Part shown: piece by piece, positions 31,574-38,570 of the stretch | Numbering within the stretch: position 1 is the stretch's first letter | Layout of the letters: each line of letters starts with the position of its first letter | Origin: an uncultured Chitinophagaceae bacterium | Lineage (GTDB): Bacteria > Bacteroidota > Bacteroidia > Chitinophagales > Chitinophagaceae | DNA: 38,570 nucleotides | Assembly (NCBI GenBank): GCA_903832075.1 | Contig: CAILAF010000511.1 | Coordinates: forward strand, 1-38,570 | Reading direction: 5' to 3' | Notes under the pieces: generated by a model | Database searches by the model: none | Told to the model about the DNA's origin: nothing | The model's input: the letters and a program-made list of their open reading frames with translations, nothing else | Program-made: the position numbers and the translations under genes

Positions 31574-32926
31574 ATGAAAAAAAATGTATTTTTTCTTTTT
31601 TTATTCTTTGCAGTTACACTTAGTTCTAAAGTATATTCTCAAGTTTCAACTGATTCAGTTAAAAAATGGAGTTTACAAGATTGTTTTCAATATGCATCTG
31701 AACATAATATTCAATTGAATGTTCTGCGTTTGAATGAACAATCTTCTCAGCAGGATTTAATATTGGCAAAAGCATTGAAGACACCATCTCTTTCAGGCTC
31801 GGTAGCTAATACTTTTAATAATGCTAATAATATGAACTCCAATACTGGGGGACTCGTAAATCAATTATCAAGTAACTTATCTTATTCAGTTAATTCCTCT
31901 ATTGTTTTATGGAATGATCATTATATCAATAACAGTATTCGAGAAAATGAGTTGCTTATTCATTCTGCAAAACTCTCTGTTGATGAAGCACAAAACAATA
32001 TCACTTTATCACTAACGCAGGCTTTCCTGAATATTTTGCTGGATAAAGAAAACTTGCAATACTACAAAGACCTTTTTGCAACATCTGATGCAAGAGTAAA
32101 ACAAGGACAACAATTCTTAGATGCTGGAAGTATTGCAAAAAAAGATTTGTTACAATTACAGGCTCAATTGGCAAGTGATAAGTATTTAATGATACAAACA
32201 CAAAATATCATTAGTCAGGATATTCTTTCTTTAAAACAAATATTACAATTAGGTACTGATTCTTCTTTTGATGTGCAATTGCCATCAACTCTTTCTGTCA
32301 ACAGATCATTGTCACCTTTAAATGATGCAGAACAATTTGCATTGAAAAATTTTCCTGAAATAAAAATAGGTGAACTGAATGTAAACATTTCATCTTTAGA
32401 AATAGCAAAAGCAAAAGCTGGTTTTAAACCAGTGCTTAAGGCCAATGCAGCATTAGGGTCTGGATATAATGATGTACTTACCAATGCATACAATACAAAA
32501 ACCGGATACTTTACACAAACAGGAAATAATTTTTATCAGCTTGCAGGAGTAACATTATCTATTCCAATCTTTTCTAATCGTATCAATCAGGTAAATCTCT
32601 CTAAAGCTAATATTGCTTTTAGGGAAGCAACGTTGAATCACCAAAATACTCAGTTGATTTTATCTGAACAGGTAGAACGTGCTTATCTGAATTCAGTAAA
32701 TGCATTGCAATCTTATGATGCTGCCAATGAACAGTTACAGGCCGCTACTGAAAGTTACCGTATTGTAAATGAACAATTAAAAATTGGGGCTATAAGTTCA
32801 GTTGATATGCTGGTTGTACGAAATCAATATGTGCAGGCAGTGCAGGCATTTACACAAGCAAAATATACTGCTATCCTTCAACAAAAAATTTATGAATTCT
32901 ATATAGGTAATACAATAAAACTATAA
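31574..32926 (+). CDS. TolC family outer-membrane efflux protein
   Basis: 450 residues with a signal peptide (about 1-22, ending KVYSQ) and two OEP repeats made of long helices: WSLQDCFQYASEHNIQLNVLRLN and NNITLSLTQAFLNILLDKENLQYY in the first half, AGSIAKKDLLQLQAQLASDKY, then VERAYLNSVNALQSYDAANEQL and the parallel IGAISSVDMLVVRNQYVQA in the second. It forms the trimeric outer-membrane channel of a tripartite exporter. It is the first gene of a four-gene operon; the adaptor ATG follows its stop after one base. Confidence 0.93.
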   Translation: MKKNVFFLFLFFAVTLSSKVYSQVSTDSVKKWSLQDCFQYASEHNIQLNVLRLNEQSSQQDLILAKALKTPSLSGSVANTFNNANNMNSNTGGLVNQLSSNLSYSVNSSIVLWNDHYINNSIRENELLIHSAKLSVDEAQNNITLSLTQAFLNILLDKENLQYYKDLFATSDARVKQGQQFLDAGSIAKKDLLQLQAQLASDKYLMIQTQNIISQDILSLKQILQLGTDSSFDVQLPSTLSVNRSLSPLNDAEQFALKNFPEIKIGELNVNISSLEIAKAKAGFKPVLKANAALGSGYNDVLTNAYNTKTGYFTQTGNNFYQLAGVTLSIPIFSNRINQVNLSKANIAFREATLNHQNTQLILSEQVERAYLNSVNALQSYDAANEQLQAATESYRIVNEQLKIGAISSVDMLVVRNQYVQAVQAFTQAKYTAILQQKIYEFYIGNTIKL

Positions 32927-32927
32927 A

Positions 32928-34172
32928 ATGACCGGAATGAAAAAGATCATCATTATATCATCTGTTTTAATTATTGCAGCAGCGGCAGTTGGTGCATATT
33001 ACTACTATGTTAGTAAGCAAGAACAAAAAATAACTATCGTTACTGTTATGCCAGAATATGGTTATATCGCTAAAAGTATCACTGCTACCGGTGCAGTTGA
33101 ACCGGTAGATACCGTTACTGTAGGCGCACAAATATCAGGCTTGGTGAGTAAAGTGTTGGTTGATTTTAACAGTATCGTAAAACAAGGGCAACTATTGGCA
33201 CAAATAGATCCTACCATTATGGAAGCAGGAACAGAACAAGCAAAGGCGAATCTGGGGAATGCAAAAAGCAATCTCGAATTTCAGAAGAACAATTATGATA
33301 GGCAGAGCCAGTTATTCCAATTAGGGGCCATCAGCAAAGTAGATTATCAAACAGCGTTAAATCAATATGAAAGTGCAAAAGCAAGTGTAGCAAATACGCA
33401 GGCGCAAGTAAAACTTGCCAATAAAAATCTTTTTTACACTAATATATATTCACCAATTAATGGTGTGATACTGAACAGAAATATCAGCACGGGTCAAACC
33501 ATTGCTTCATCATTCAATGCGCCGGTTTTATTTGTAATAGCAAAAGACCTTACGAAAATGCAAGTGCATGCTAATGTTGATGAAGCTGATGTTGGCGGAG
33601 TGCGGGATAATCAACATGTTAGTTTTACTGTGGATGCTTTCCCCGACGATATATTTACAGGAATAGTTAACGCAATTCAACTGCACCCATCTGTGTCTGC
33701 TAATGTAGTTACTTATCCTACCATTATTGCAGTTGATAACAAATCAATGAAATTAAAACCGGGAATGACAGCAAGCGTAAATATTTATACGCAGGAAGAC
33801 AGCAATGCATTGCTGATACCATCGAAGGCGGTAAACTTTAAACCCGATTCGGCAGCGTTGAAAGGGTATAAGATTATTAGAGCAGTAAGAAATAGTATCA
33901 AGAAAAATGCTACTGCGCCTAATACTAATAAAGAAAAGCAAAGAGCATATGTATGGATAAAAACAGGAGATACACTTACCGAAAGAATGATCATCATTGG
34001 TTTGAATGATGATACACATGTAGAAATACTGAAAGGCTTATCCGAGAATGAAGAAGTAATTACAGGAACTGCGACTGCTGAAAACAAAACCGCAACTCCT
34101 GCTGCTGCGCAACGAAGTCCATTCATGCCGCAAATGCAAAGAAAGAAAACTGATTCTGCTGCTAAAAAATAA
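32928..34172 (+). CDS. macA: MacA-type periplasmic adaptor (membrane fusion protein)
   Basis: 414 residues. An N-terminal membrane anchor (about 5-26) is followed by a biotinyl-lipoyl half motif (GAVEPVDTVTVGAQISGLVSKVLVDFN), an alpha-helical hairpin (LGNAKSNLEFQKNNYDRQSQLFQLGAISKVDYQTALNQYESAKA), the second lipoyl half (YTNIYSPINGVILNRNISTGQT) and beta-barrel and membrane-proximal domains. The C-terminal ~60 residues are Ala/Thr/Lys-rich. It joins the TolC channel to the MacB transporter. A second ATG three codons in is an equally possible start. It is tightly coupled to the genes on both sides. Confidence 0.92.
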   Translation: MTGMKKIIIISSVLIIAAAAVGAYYYYVSKQEQKITIVTVMPEYGYIAKSITATGAVEPVDTVTVGAQISGLVSKVLVDFNSIVKQGQLLAQIDPTIMEAGTEQAKANLGNAKSNLEFQKNNYDRQSQLFQLGAISKVDYQTALNQYESAKASVANTQAQVKLANKNLFYTNIYSPINGVILNRNISTGQTIASSFNAPVLFVIAKDLTKMQVHANVDEADVGGVRDNQHVSFTVDAFPDDIFTGIVNAIQLHPSVSANVVTYPTIIAVDNKSMKLKPGMTASVNIYTQEDSNALLIPSKAVNFKPDSAALKGYKIIRAVRNSIKKNATAPNTNKEKQRAYVWIKTGDTLTERMIIIGLNDDTHVEILKGLSENEEVITGTATAENKTATPAAAQRSPFMPQMQRKKTDSAAKK

Positions 34173-34188
34173 AACGAATCTATTTGTA

Positions 34189-34938
34189 ATGAATAAAATT
34201 ATTGTTGATATAAAAGAGCTCAGACGTGAATTTAATGTTGGAGGTGAAACCGTGAAAGCGCTTGACGGCATTAATTTTTCTATTGCTGCCGGAGAGTTTG
34301 TTACAATTATGGGCAGCAGCGGCTCAGGCAAAACAACTTTGCTGAATATTTTAGGTTGTTTAGATAAACCAACTTCAGGAGCATATTTATTGGATGGAAA
34401 TGATGTTGGTAAACTTTCAAAAAATGAACTCGCTATTTTGCGCAATAGAAAAATAGGATTTGTTTTTCAATCATATAATTTATTGGCAAGAACAACTGCC
34501 ATTGAAAATGTTGAATTACCATTAATGTATAACAATAGTGTTTCTTCAAAAGAACGTCATGAAAAAGCTATTAAAGCATTAGAGGAAGTTAAGTTGAGTG
34601 ATAGAATGCATCATCTTCCCAGTGAGTTATCCGGTGGTCAGCAGCAAAGAGTTGCAATTGCAAGAGCATTGATCAATGATCCTGTAATGATATTAGCTGA
34701 TGAAGCTACCGGTAATCTCGATTCAAAAACATCTTATGAGATCATGTCATTGTTTCAAGATTTAAATTCACTGCAGGGAAAAACAATTGTATTTGTTACA
34801 CATGAACCTGACATTGCTTTATTCAGTAGTCGTACCATTACATTGAAGGACGGAAAAATAATAAAAGATATGGTCAACAAAGATTTACGTAATGCAAAAG
34901 AAGTATTAAAAAGTCTTGAGGGCATTGCAGCAGAATAA
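34189..34938 (+). CDS. ABC transporter ATP-binding protein, MacB/LolD type
   Basis: A 249-residue ATPase subunit of the exporter. Walker A GSSGSGKT (42-49), Q-loop Q94, signature LSGGQQQR (147-154), Walker B ILADEATGNLDS (168-179) and the VTHEPD switch histidine are all intact. In E. coli MacB the ATPase is fused to the permease; here it is a separate gene 15 bases before the permease, the split form usual in Bacteroidota. The substrate cannot be deduced; MacAB relatives export macrolides, peptides or lipoprotein-like cargo. Confidence 0.95.
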   Translation: MNKIIVDIKELRREFNVGGETVKALDGINFSIAAGEFVTIMGSSGSGKTTLLNILGCLDKPTSGAYLLDGNDVGKLSKNELAILRNRKIGFVFQSYNLLARTTAIENVELPLMYNNSVSSKERHEKAIKALEEVKLSDRMHHLPSELSGGQQQRVAIARALINDPVMILADEATGNLDSKTSYEIMSLFQDLNSLQGKTIVFVTHEPDIALFSSRTITLKDGKIIKDMVNKDLRNAKEVLKSLEGIAAE

Positions 34939-34953
34939 TCAAAATACAGAATC

Positions 34954-36174
34954 ATGAAATTGATAAACCTTTTACGTATTGCCTGGAATGCGATTCGTCG
35001 AAATAAGATGAGATCTTTTTTAACGATGCTTGGTATCATCATAGGAGTGGGTGCGGTAATTGCCATGGTGGCTATTGGTCAGGGATCAAGACAAAGCATA
35101 CAAGATCAAATCTCGGGAATGGGAAGTAATATGATTGTCATCAGACCGGTAAGTAATGCTACGGGCGGAGCTCGTTTGGATAACACCGTTGTACAAACAT
35201 TAGTGGAACCGGATGTTATTGCTTTGCAAAAAGAAGGAAAATATATTAATGGCGTTTCACCTTCTGTGTCTTCAAGAGGACAAGCAATCTATGGAGCGAA
35301 TAACTGGAGTACTACTATGCAAGGTGTTTCTGAAGATTATTTATCTATCAGAAGTTGGTCTGTTGATGAAGGTTCTAACTTCACCGGTCAGGATATAAAA
35401 ACCGTTGCTAAAATTTGTTTAGTAGGGCAAACAATTATCAATAACTTATTTCCGGGCGGCGATGATGTTGTTGGTAAATCTATTCGCTTTAATAATATAC
35501 CATTTAAAATAACAGGTGTTTTAAGTAAAAAAGGAGTGAACACTTTTGGACAGGATCAGGATGATGTTATCCTTACACCTTATTCTACTGTTCAAAAAAG
35601 AATATTGGCAACCATTTATTATCAAACAATATTTGTTGCAGGTATTGATGAAAATTCAACCGATCAGGCTGCTGCGGAAATCGAGCAGATCATGCGTGCA
35701 AGTCATAAAATTCAGAAAGGAACAGAAGATGATTTTTCTATCCGTACGCAACAGGAATTGATCAGCACTTTCAGTTCAACCAGTAAAATCTTAACAGTAT
35801 TATTGGCGGTGATTGCAGGCATCTCATTAATTGTTGGTGGTATCGGCATCATGAACATTATGTATGTATCAGTAACAGAACGTACCAAAGAAATAGGATT
35901 ACGAATGTCTATCGGCGCAAGGGGAATTGATATTTTAATGCAGTTCTTGATTGAAGCTGTTATTATCAGTATCACCGGCGGTATTATTGGTGTTGTACTG
36001 GGTTTTGTTGCAACTAAATTAGTTAGCTTATTCTTACATTGGCCAACATTAGTTACGCAATCATCAGTCATTCTTTCTTTCTTTGTTTGTTTTATTACAG
36101 GTGTTTTCTTTGGATATTATCCTGCATTAAAAGCATCAAGACTAAATCCAATTGATGCATTGCATTATGAATGA
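34954..36174 (+). CDS. macB: ABC transporter permease, MacB/FtsX type
   Basis: 406 residues with the MacB topology: a first transmembrane helix (about 20-42, FLTMLGIIIGVGAVIAMVAIG), a large periplasmic MacB_PCD domain (about 50-270), and three C-terminal helices in the FtsX domain (about 283-400). The conserved mechanotransmission segment GIMNIMYVSVTERTKEIGLR and the end KASRLNPIDALHYE are present. It couples ATP hydrolysis by the upstream subunit to periplasmic substrate expulsion through MacA-TolC. It is the last gene of the operon. Confidence 0.94.
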   Translation: MKLINLLRIAWNAIRRNKMRSFLTMLGIIIGVGAVIAMVAIGQGSRQSIQDQISGMGSNMIVIRPVSNATGGARLDNTVVQTLVEPDVIALQKEGKYINGVSPSVSSRGQAIYGANNWSTTMQGVSEDYLSIRSWSVDEGSNFTGQDIKTVAKICLVGQTIINNLFPGGDDVVGKSIRFNNIPFKITGVLSKKGVNTFGQDQDDVILTPYSTVQKRILATIYYQTIFVAGIDENSTDQAAAEIEQIMRASHKIQKGTEDDFSIRTQQELISTFSSTSKILTVLLAVIAGISLIVGGIGIMNIMYVSVTERTKEIGLRMSIGARGIDILMQFLIEAVIISITGGIIGVVLGFVATKLVSLFLHWPTLVTQSSVILSFFVCFITGVFFGYYPALKASRLNPIDALHYE

Positions 36175-36220
36175 TGATATTTTTTTTGTTAATTCGTTCA
36201 AGTCAAATAAAATATAAACA

Positions 36221-37219
36221 ATGACCACCAAACAAATTGTACTTGCTGCCCGACCAAAAGGCACACCCACTTTAGATAATTTTAAATTTCAACAAATTGA
36301 ATTATCCGAATTAAAACTTGGCGAAGTATTATTGCAAGGTTTGTATTATTCCGTTGATCCTTATATGCGTGGCAGAATGAATGAAGGCAAATCATATATT
36401 CCTCCTTTTCAAATCGATCAGGTTATTCAAGGTGGCGTGATTGCTGAAGTAAAAGAATCTAAGTCCGATATTTTTATTAAAGGAGATATTGTTACCGGCA
36501 TGTTGCCCTGGAGCGAACAATTTATTGCCGAAGAAAAGACCATTAAAAAAATTGATACAACTATTGCACCGCCCGGTTATTATTTAAGTGTTTTAGGAAT
36601 GCCGGGTTTAACTGCTTATTTCGGTTTAATGCATATCTGTAAACCTAAAGCCGGTGAAACCGTTGTGGTATCGGGTGCCGCTGGTGCAGTAGGCGTAGTG
36701 GTTGGACAAATTGCAAAACTGAATGGTTGTCGTGTGGTTGGTATTGCAGGCTCGGATGAAAAAATAAAGTTATTGAAAGATGAATTTGGTTTTGATGAAG
36801 CTATCAATTATAAAACTACCGATAACATAAAAAAAGCCATTGCTGCTGCATGCCCTAATGGTGTTGATATTTATTTTGATAATGTAGGCGGCGACATTTC
36901 TGATGCAGTGATCGCGAATATTAATTTTCATGCACGCATTGCTTTATGCGGACAAATATCTTTATACAACAGTTCCGAAATACCTGTTGGTCCTCGCTTA
37001 CAGCCTATGCTGTTAACAAGAAGTGTATTGATGCAAGGTTTTATTATAAGCAATTATCATCTTTTATTTTCAGAAGGTATTCAACATTTAGCGCAATGGA
37101 TAAAAGAAGGAAAAATAAAATTCACAGAAACCATTGTGCATGGTTTTGATCAATTACCTGTTGCATTACTTGGATTGTTTAAAGGAGAGAATACAGGTAA
37201 GATGATTGTGAAGGCATAG
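36221..37219 (+). CDS. NADP-dependent oxidoreductase (zinc-free MDR, CurA/PTGR-like)
   Basis: 332 residues of the medium-chain reductase family without zinc ligands. N-terminal YYSVDPYMRGRMNE, the nucleotide-binding GAAGAVGVVVGQIAKLNGCRVVGIAGSDEK and GVDIYFDNVGGDISDAVI are the hallmarks of the leukotriene B4 dehydrogenase/curcumin reductase group, which reduce the C=C bond of alpha,beta-unsaturated carbonyls with NADPH. The start is 46 bases beyond the permease stop. It could be read through from the export operon, but nothing ties its function to it. Downstream is the palindromic repeat 37276-37303. Confidence 0.92.
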   Translation: MTTKQIVLAARPKGTPTLDNFKFQQIELSELKLGEVLLQGLYYSVDPYMRGRMNEGKSYIPPFQIDQVIQGGVIAEVKESKSDIFIKGDIVTGMLPWSEQFIAEEKTIKKIDTTIAPPGYYLSVLGMPGLTAYFGLMHICKPKAGETVVVSGAAGAVGVVVGQIAKLNGCRVVGIAGSDEKIKLLKDEFGFDEAINYKTTDNIKKAIAAACPNGVDIYFDNVGGDISDAVIANINFHARIALCGQISLYNSSEIPVGPRLQPMLLTRSVLMQGFIISNYHLLFSEGIQHLAQWIKEGKIKFTETIVHGFDQLPVALLGLFKGENTGKMIVKA

Positions 37220-37275
37220 TTATCTTGTTTTCTTTTTGATGATACAAGGAAATAAAAATCAATTCTTTTTTTATT

Positions 37276-37303
37276 CAACCTTTTGTCTTGATACAAAAGG
37301 TTG
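37276..37303. terminator. Palindromic hairpin element after the reductase gene
   Basis: A perfect 11-bp stem CAACCTTTTGT/ACAAAAGGTTG with a 6-base loop. An overlapping second pairing is possible (GTCTTGAT 37285-37292 with ATCAAGAC 37313-37320), so two mutually exclusive folds exist. The TTTTGTCTTGATACAAAAG core is, from memory, a widespread dispersed palindrome in Bacteroidota. It may terminate the reductase transcript. The rest of 37220-37504 holds the inverted repeat at 37357-37443 and no gene. Confidence 0.6.
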
Positions 37304-37356
37304 AGCCAAAAAATCAAGACTGCATAAAAAAGCCTAAAAATAATTTCACTCCACTA

Positions 37357-37443
37357 CAGCGAAGAAGCTTACTATCAGCTATTGTAATTTTATTGAACAA
37401 AGACTTATGAAGAGCTTTATATCATTATTGAACATCTTCGCTG
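37357..37443. repeat. Inverted repeat left of the accessory block
   Basis: CAGCGAAGA (37357-37365) and TCTTCGCTG (37435-37443) are exact inverse complements separated by 69 bases. TATTGAACA also recurs directly inside. It lies just beyond the 3' end of the HNH gene and mirrors, less well, the larger inverted repeat at 38268-38399. Confidence 0.45.
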
Positions 37444-37504
37444 TTTACGTTTCGTTCAATTATTTATTATACGGCTTTTTTATGAGGTCGGCATTTTCAT
37501 TCTG

Positions 37505-37801
37505 TCAATTATGTTGTTTGTCATGGCAAGATTTGCATACTGAAACGAGCCATTCAATTGGTTCTTTTCCGATATTGTATTTTGCGTATCTCTTATGATG
37601 AACCTGTGTCGCCCGACCACCGCAATATACGCAACGCCAATTGTCTCTCTTCATAACAACATAACGTTTCCTCTTCCAAGCTTCCGATTTTAAATAGTCA
37701 TTGCGATAATAGTCACGTCTCTGTTTGCGTCTGTACTCAAAAACAAACTGTTTTAATATAAAAATTGCTATTGCGAAAATTATTAAAAGCAATCCTTGCA
37801 T
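37505..37801 (-). CDS. HNH endonuclease-like protein with N-terminal membrane segment
   Basis: 98 residues. An N-terminal hydrophobic helix (about 3-20, GLLLIIFAIAIFILKQF) is followed by a basic region (21-50) and an HNH domain: CVYC (C57, C60), VHHK (H68, H69) and CKSCHDKQH (C89, C92, H93, H97). The cysteines form the zinc-binding frame and the histidines the beta-beta-alpha-metal active site; the asparagine of the classic motif may be N76 or is displaced. A membrane-anchored HNH protein is unusual, and whether it cuts DNA is unknown. It lies 22 bases downstream of the BamE-like gene on the same strand, probably one transcript. Confidence 0.82.
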   Translation of the reverse strand: MQGLLLIIFAIAIFILKQFVFEYRRKQRRDYYRNDYLKSEAWKRKRYVVMKRDNWRCVYCGGRATQVHHKRYAKYNIGKEPIEWLVSVCKSCHDKQHN

Positions 37802-37823
37802 ATTTCTGTTTTGATTTATGCTA

Positions 37824-38198
37824 TTAGTTCTGTCGCAGACTCTTTAATTTGCCTGCTTCAAAATTTATTTCTAAGTCAGGCATATAATTATTCTTGATCT
37901 TATACCCCCAATCTTCAAGTGCATTTCCATAAGAGCGTAATTCGACATTATCAGGTTTACCTACAAGTATCCGTACAGAGTCTTTTGTCATACCTGTGTG
38001 CAAAGTCACATTTCCTTTCTTACCTTTTACTTCTATATATTGAACTGCTGCCTCTTGTTTAGTAAGGTTGTTTGATAGCGTTTGTATTAGTTCCTTAGCT
38101 AATTGTTCTCTAAAGGAACTTTCGCTTCTAAACCCAAATGCATACAAAAGCAAAGCTCCTACAAGCATACCACTAATAAATATTAAAACTTGTTTCAT
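37824..38198 (-). CDS. Small membrane-anchored protein with BamE/SmpA-like domain
   Basis: 124 residues. N-terminal hydrophobic segment (about 3-21, QVLIFISGMLVGALLLYAF), an amphipathic linker (SFREQLAKELIQTLSNN), and a C-terminal ~65 residues (LHTGMTKDSVRILVGKPD, EDWGYKI, LEINFEAGKLKSL) with the helix-turn-beta pattern of BamE/OmlA-like domains. It lacks a lipobox, unlike BamE itself, so a role in outer-membrane assembly should not be assumed. Not recognised as a named family. It shares the strand and probably the transcript with the HNH gene. Confidence 0.65.
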   Translation of the reverse strand: MKQVLIFISGMLVGALLLYAFGFRSESSFREQLAKELIQTLSNNLTKQEAAVQYIEVKGKKGNVTLHTGMTKDSVRILVGKPDNVELRSYGNALEDWGYKIKNNYMPDLEINFEAGKLKSLRQN

Positions 38199-38267
38199 TT
38201 TTCATTCATTATTTGAGTTAAATAAAGTCTTTTTGTTGTCTTGAGTAGTGTTTGTCTATGCTGACGC

Positions 38268-38399
38268 ACAACGTTCACGCATTTGCGTTGTGTTGGCATT
38301 TGCAATTATATTGTTCAAATAAATTGATTTCGCCGAAACCTGCACCACAGCTCAACTTCACGTAGTCAGTCCGCCGACTTAACGCAAATGCTTTGTTGG
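38268..38399. repeat. Long imperfect inverted repeat with attC-like geometry
   Basis: GCATTTGCGTT (38279-38289) and AACGCAAATGC (38381-38391) are exact inverse complements 91 bases apart. Outside them, the arms CACAACGTT and TTTGTTGG continue the pairing imperfectly through AAC/GTT triplets, and GCATTTGC occurs once more directly at 38296-38303. The interior (38330-38380) is GC-richer than anything around. The shape recalls integron attC sites, but the RYYYAAC/GTTRRRY cores do not match strictly and no integrase is present. It separates the BamE-like gene from the edge gene. Confidence 0.5.
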
Positions 38400-38406
38400 C
38401 TACAGA

Positions 38407-38568
38407 TTAACTTTTGAATTTTCTTTCCTCAATTATGAACTGTTTTAAAATTTCATTCCAGTCAAAAGTTTCTTTATTTGTTACTGCTTCTAAAATACGC
38501 TTAATAATATTTCTGCAATATTCAATTTTTGTTGATGATGAACAATTAACACAACTTGATGAATTAAA
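38407..38568 (-). CDS. C-terminal end of an unidentified protein, cut by the window edge
   Basis: The minus strand is open from the right edge to the TAA at 38407-38409, 53 codons plus stop. The visible end reads KIEYCRNIIKRILEAV, then NKETFDWNEILKQF and IIEERKFKS, an amphipathic helical C-terminus with three cysteines in the upstream part (CVNC among them). No family is recognised and the N-terminus lies outside the window. It has the same strand as the HNH and BamE-like genes, beyond the long inverted repeat. Confidence 0.45.
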   Translation of the reverse strand, partial: FNSSSCVNCSSSTKIEYCRNIIKRILEAVTNKETFDWNEILKQFIIEERKFKS

Positions 38569-38570
38569 TA

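Noticed and set aside
38268..38399. A genuine integron attC site
   Set aside because: The strict RYYYAAC/GTTRRRY cores are not found and no integrase or attI is in the window; retained only as a repeat with similar geometry.

Overview
The window looks like chromosome of a low-GC Bacteroidota, most probably a member of the Chitinophagia/Chitinophagaceae. This is inferred from gene families (DUF3810, DUF6526, DUF1684, an HU-CCDC81-type protein, a propeller-type LytS kinase with a LytTR regulator, an alpha-type PDH E1), from promoters with the Bacteroidota -7 element TAnnTTTG (one with a -33 TTTG exactly 19 bases upstream), and from starts without clear Shine-Dalgarno sequences. I saw no rRNA, tRNA, CRISPR array, transposase or phage gene.

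Layout. 1-5,531: a left-truncated class II aldolase, a divergent DUF2252 protein, a convergent PLP enzyme with CBS domains, then the classic minus-strand yceD-rpmF-plsX set under a textbook promoter. 5,628-13,627: mostly single housekeeping genes: DUF3810 membrane protein, dCTP deaminase, phosphopantetheinyl transferase, 2-oxoacid dehydrogenase E2, CinA, a PBP4-type carboxypeptidase, DUF6526 and a YbgC-like thioesterase. 13,776-20,175: a tight plus-strand run of a 1013-residue periplasmic TPR protein, an outer-membrane beta-barrel, an HU-like domain with a C-terminal membrane anchor, and a zinc-ribbon methyltransferase. 20,172-22,892: glutaminyl cyclase lipoprotein, YchF and a cysteine-free sirtuin. 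23,178-26,925: LytS-type kinase and LytTR regulator. 26,930-31,314: minus-strand secreted proteins, an EVE protein, LutA-like protein, a TPR membrane protein and PDH E1 alpha. 31,574-36,174: a complete tripartite export operon (TolC, MacA, MacB split into ATPase and permease). 36,221-37,219: an NADP-dependent reductase.

The right end (about 37,276-38,570) has a different character. Small minus-strand genes (a membrane-anchored HNH protein, a BamE-like protein and an edge-truncated gene) lie between long imperfect inverted repeats, one of them locally GC-richer. This is the part most like accessory or cassette-type DNA.

Non-coding structure includes a perfect 18-bp bidirectional terminator, several hairpins that overlap stop codons, a two-copy dispersed repeat one copy of which supplies a gene's start codon, a 14-bp palindromic tandem repeat inside a coding sequence, and a possible small RNA before the histidine kinase. 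No clearly new defence or mobile system is visible. The strongest leads are the right-end repeat-flanked block, the TPR/barrel/HU-anchor locus and the dispersed repeat.
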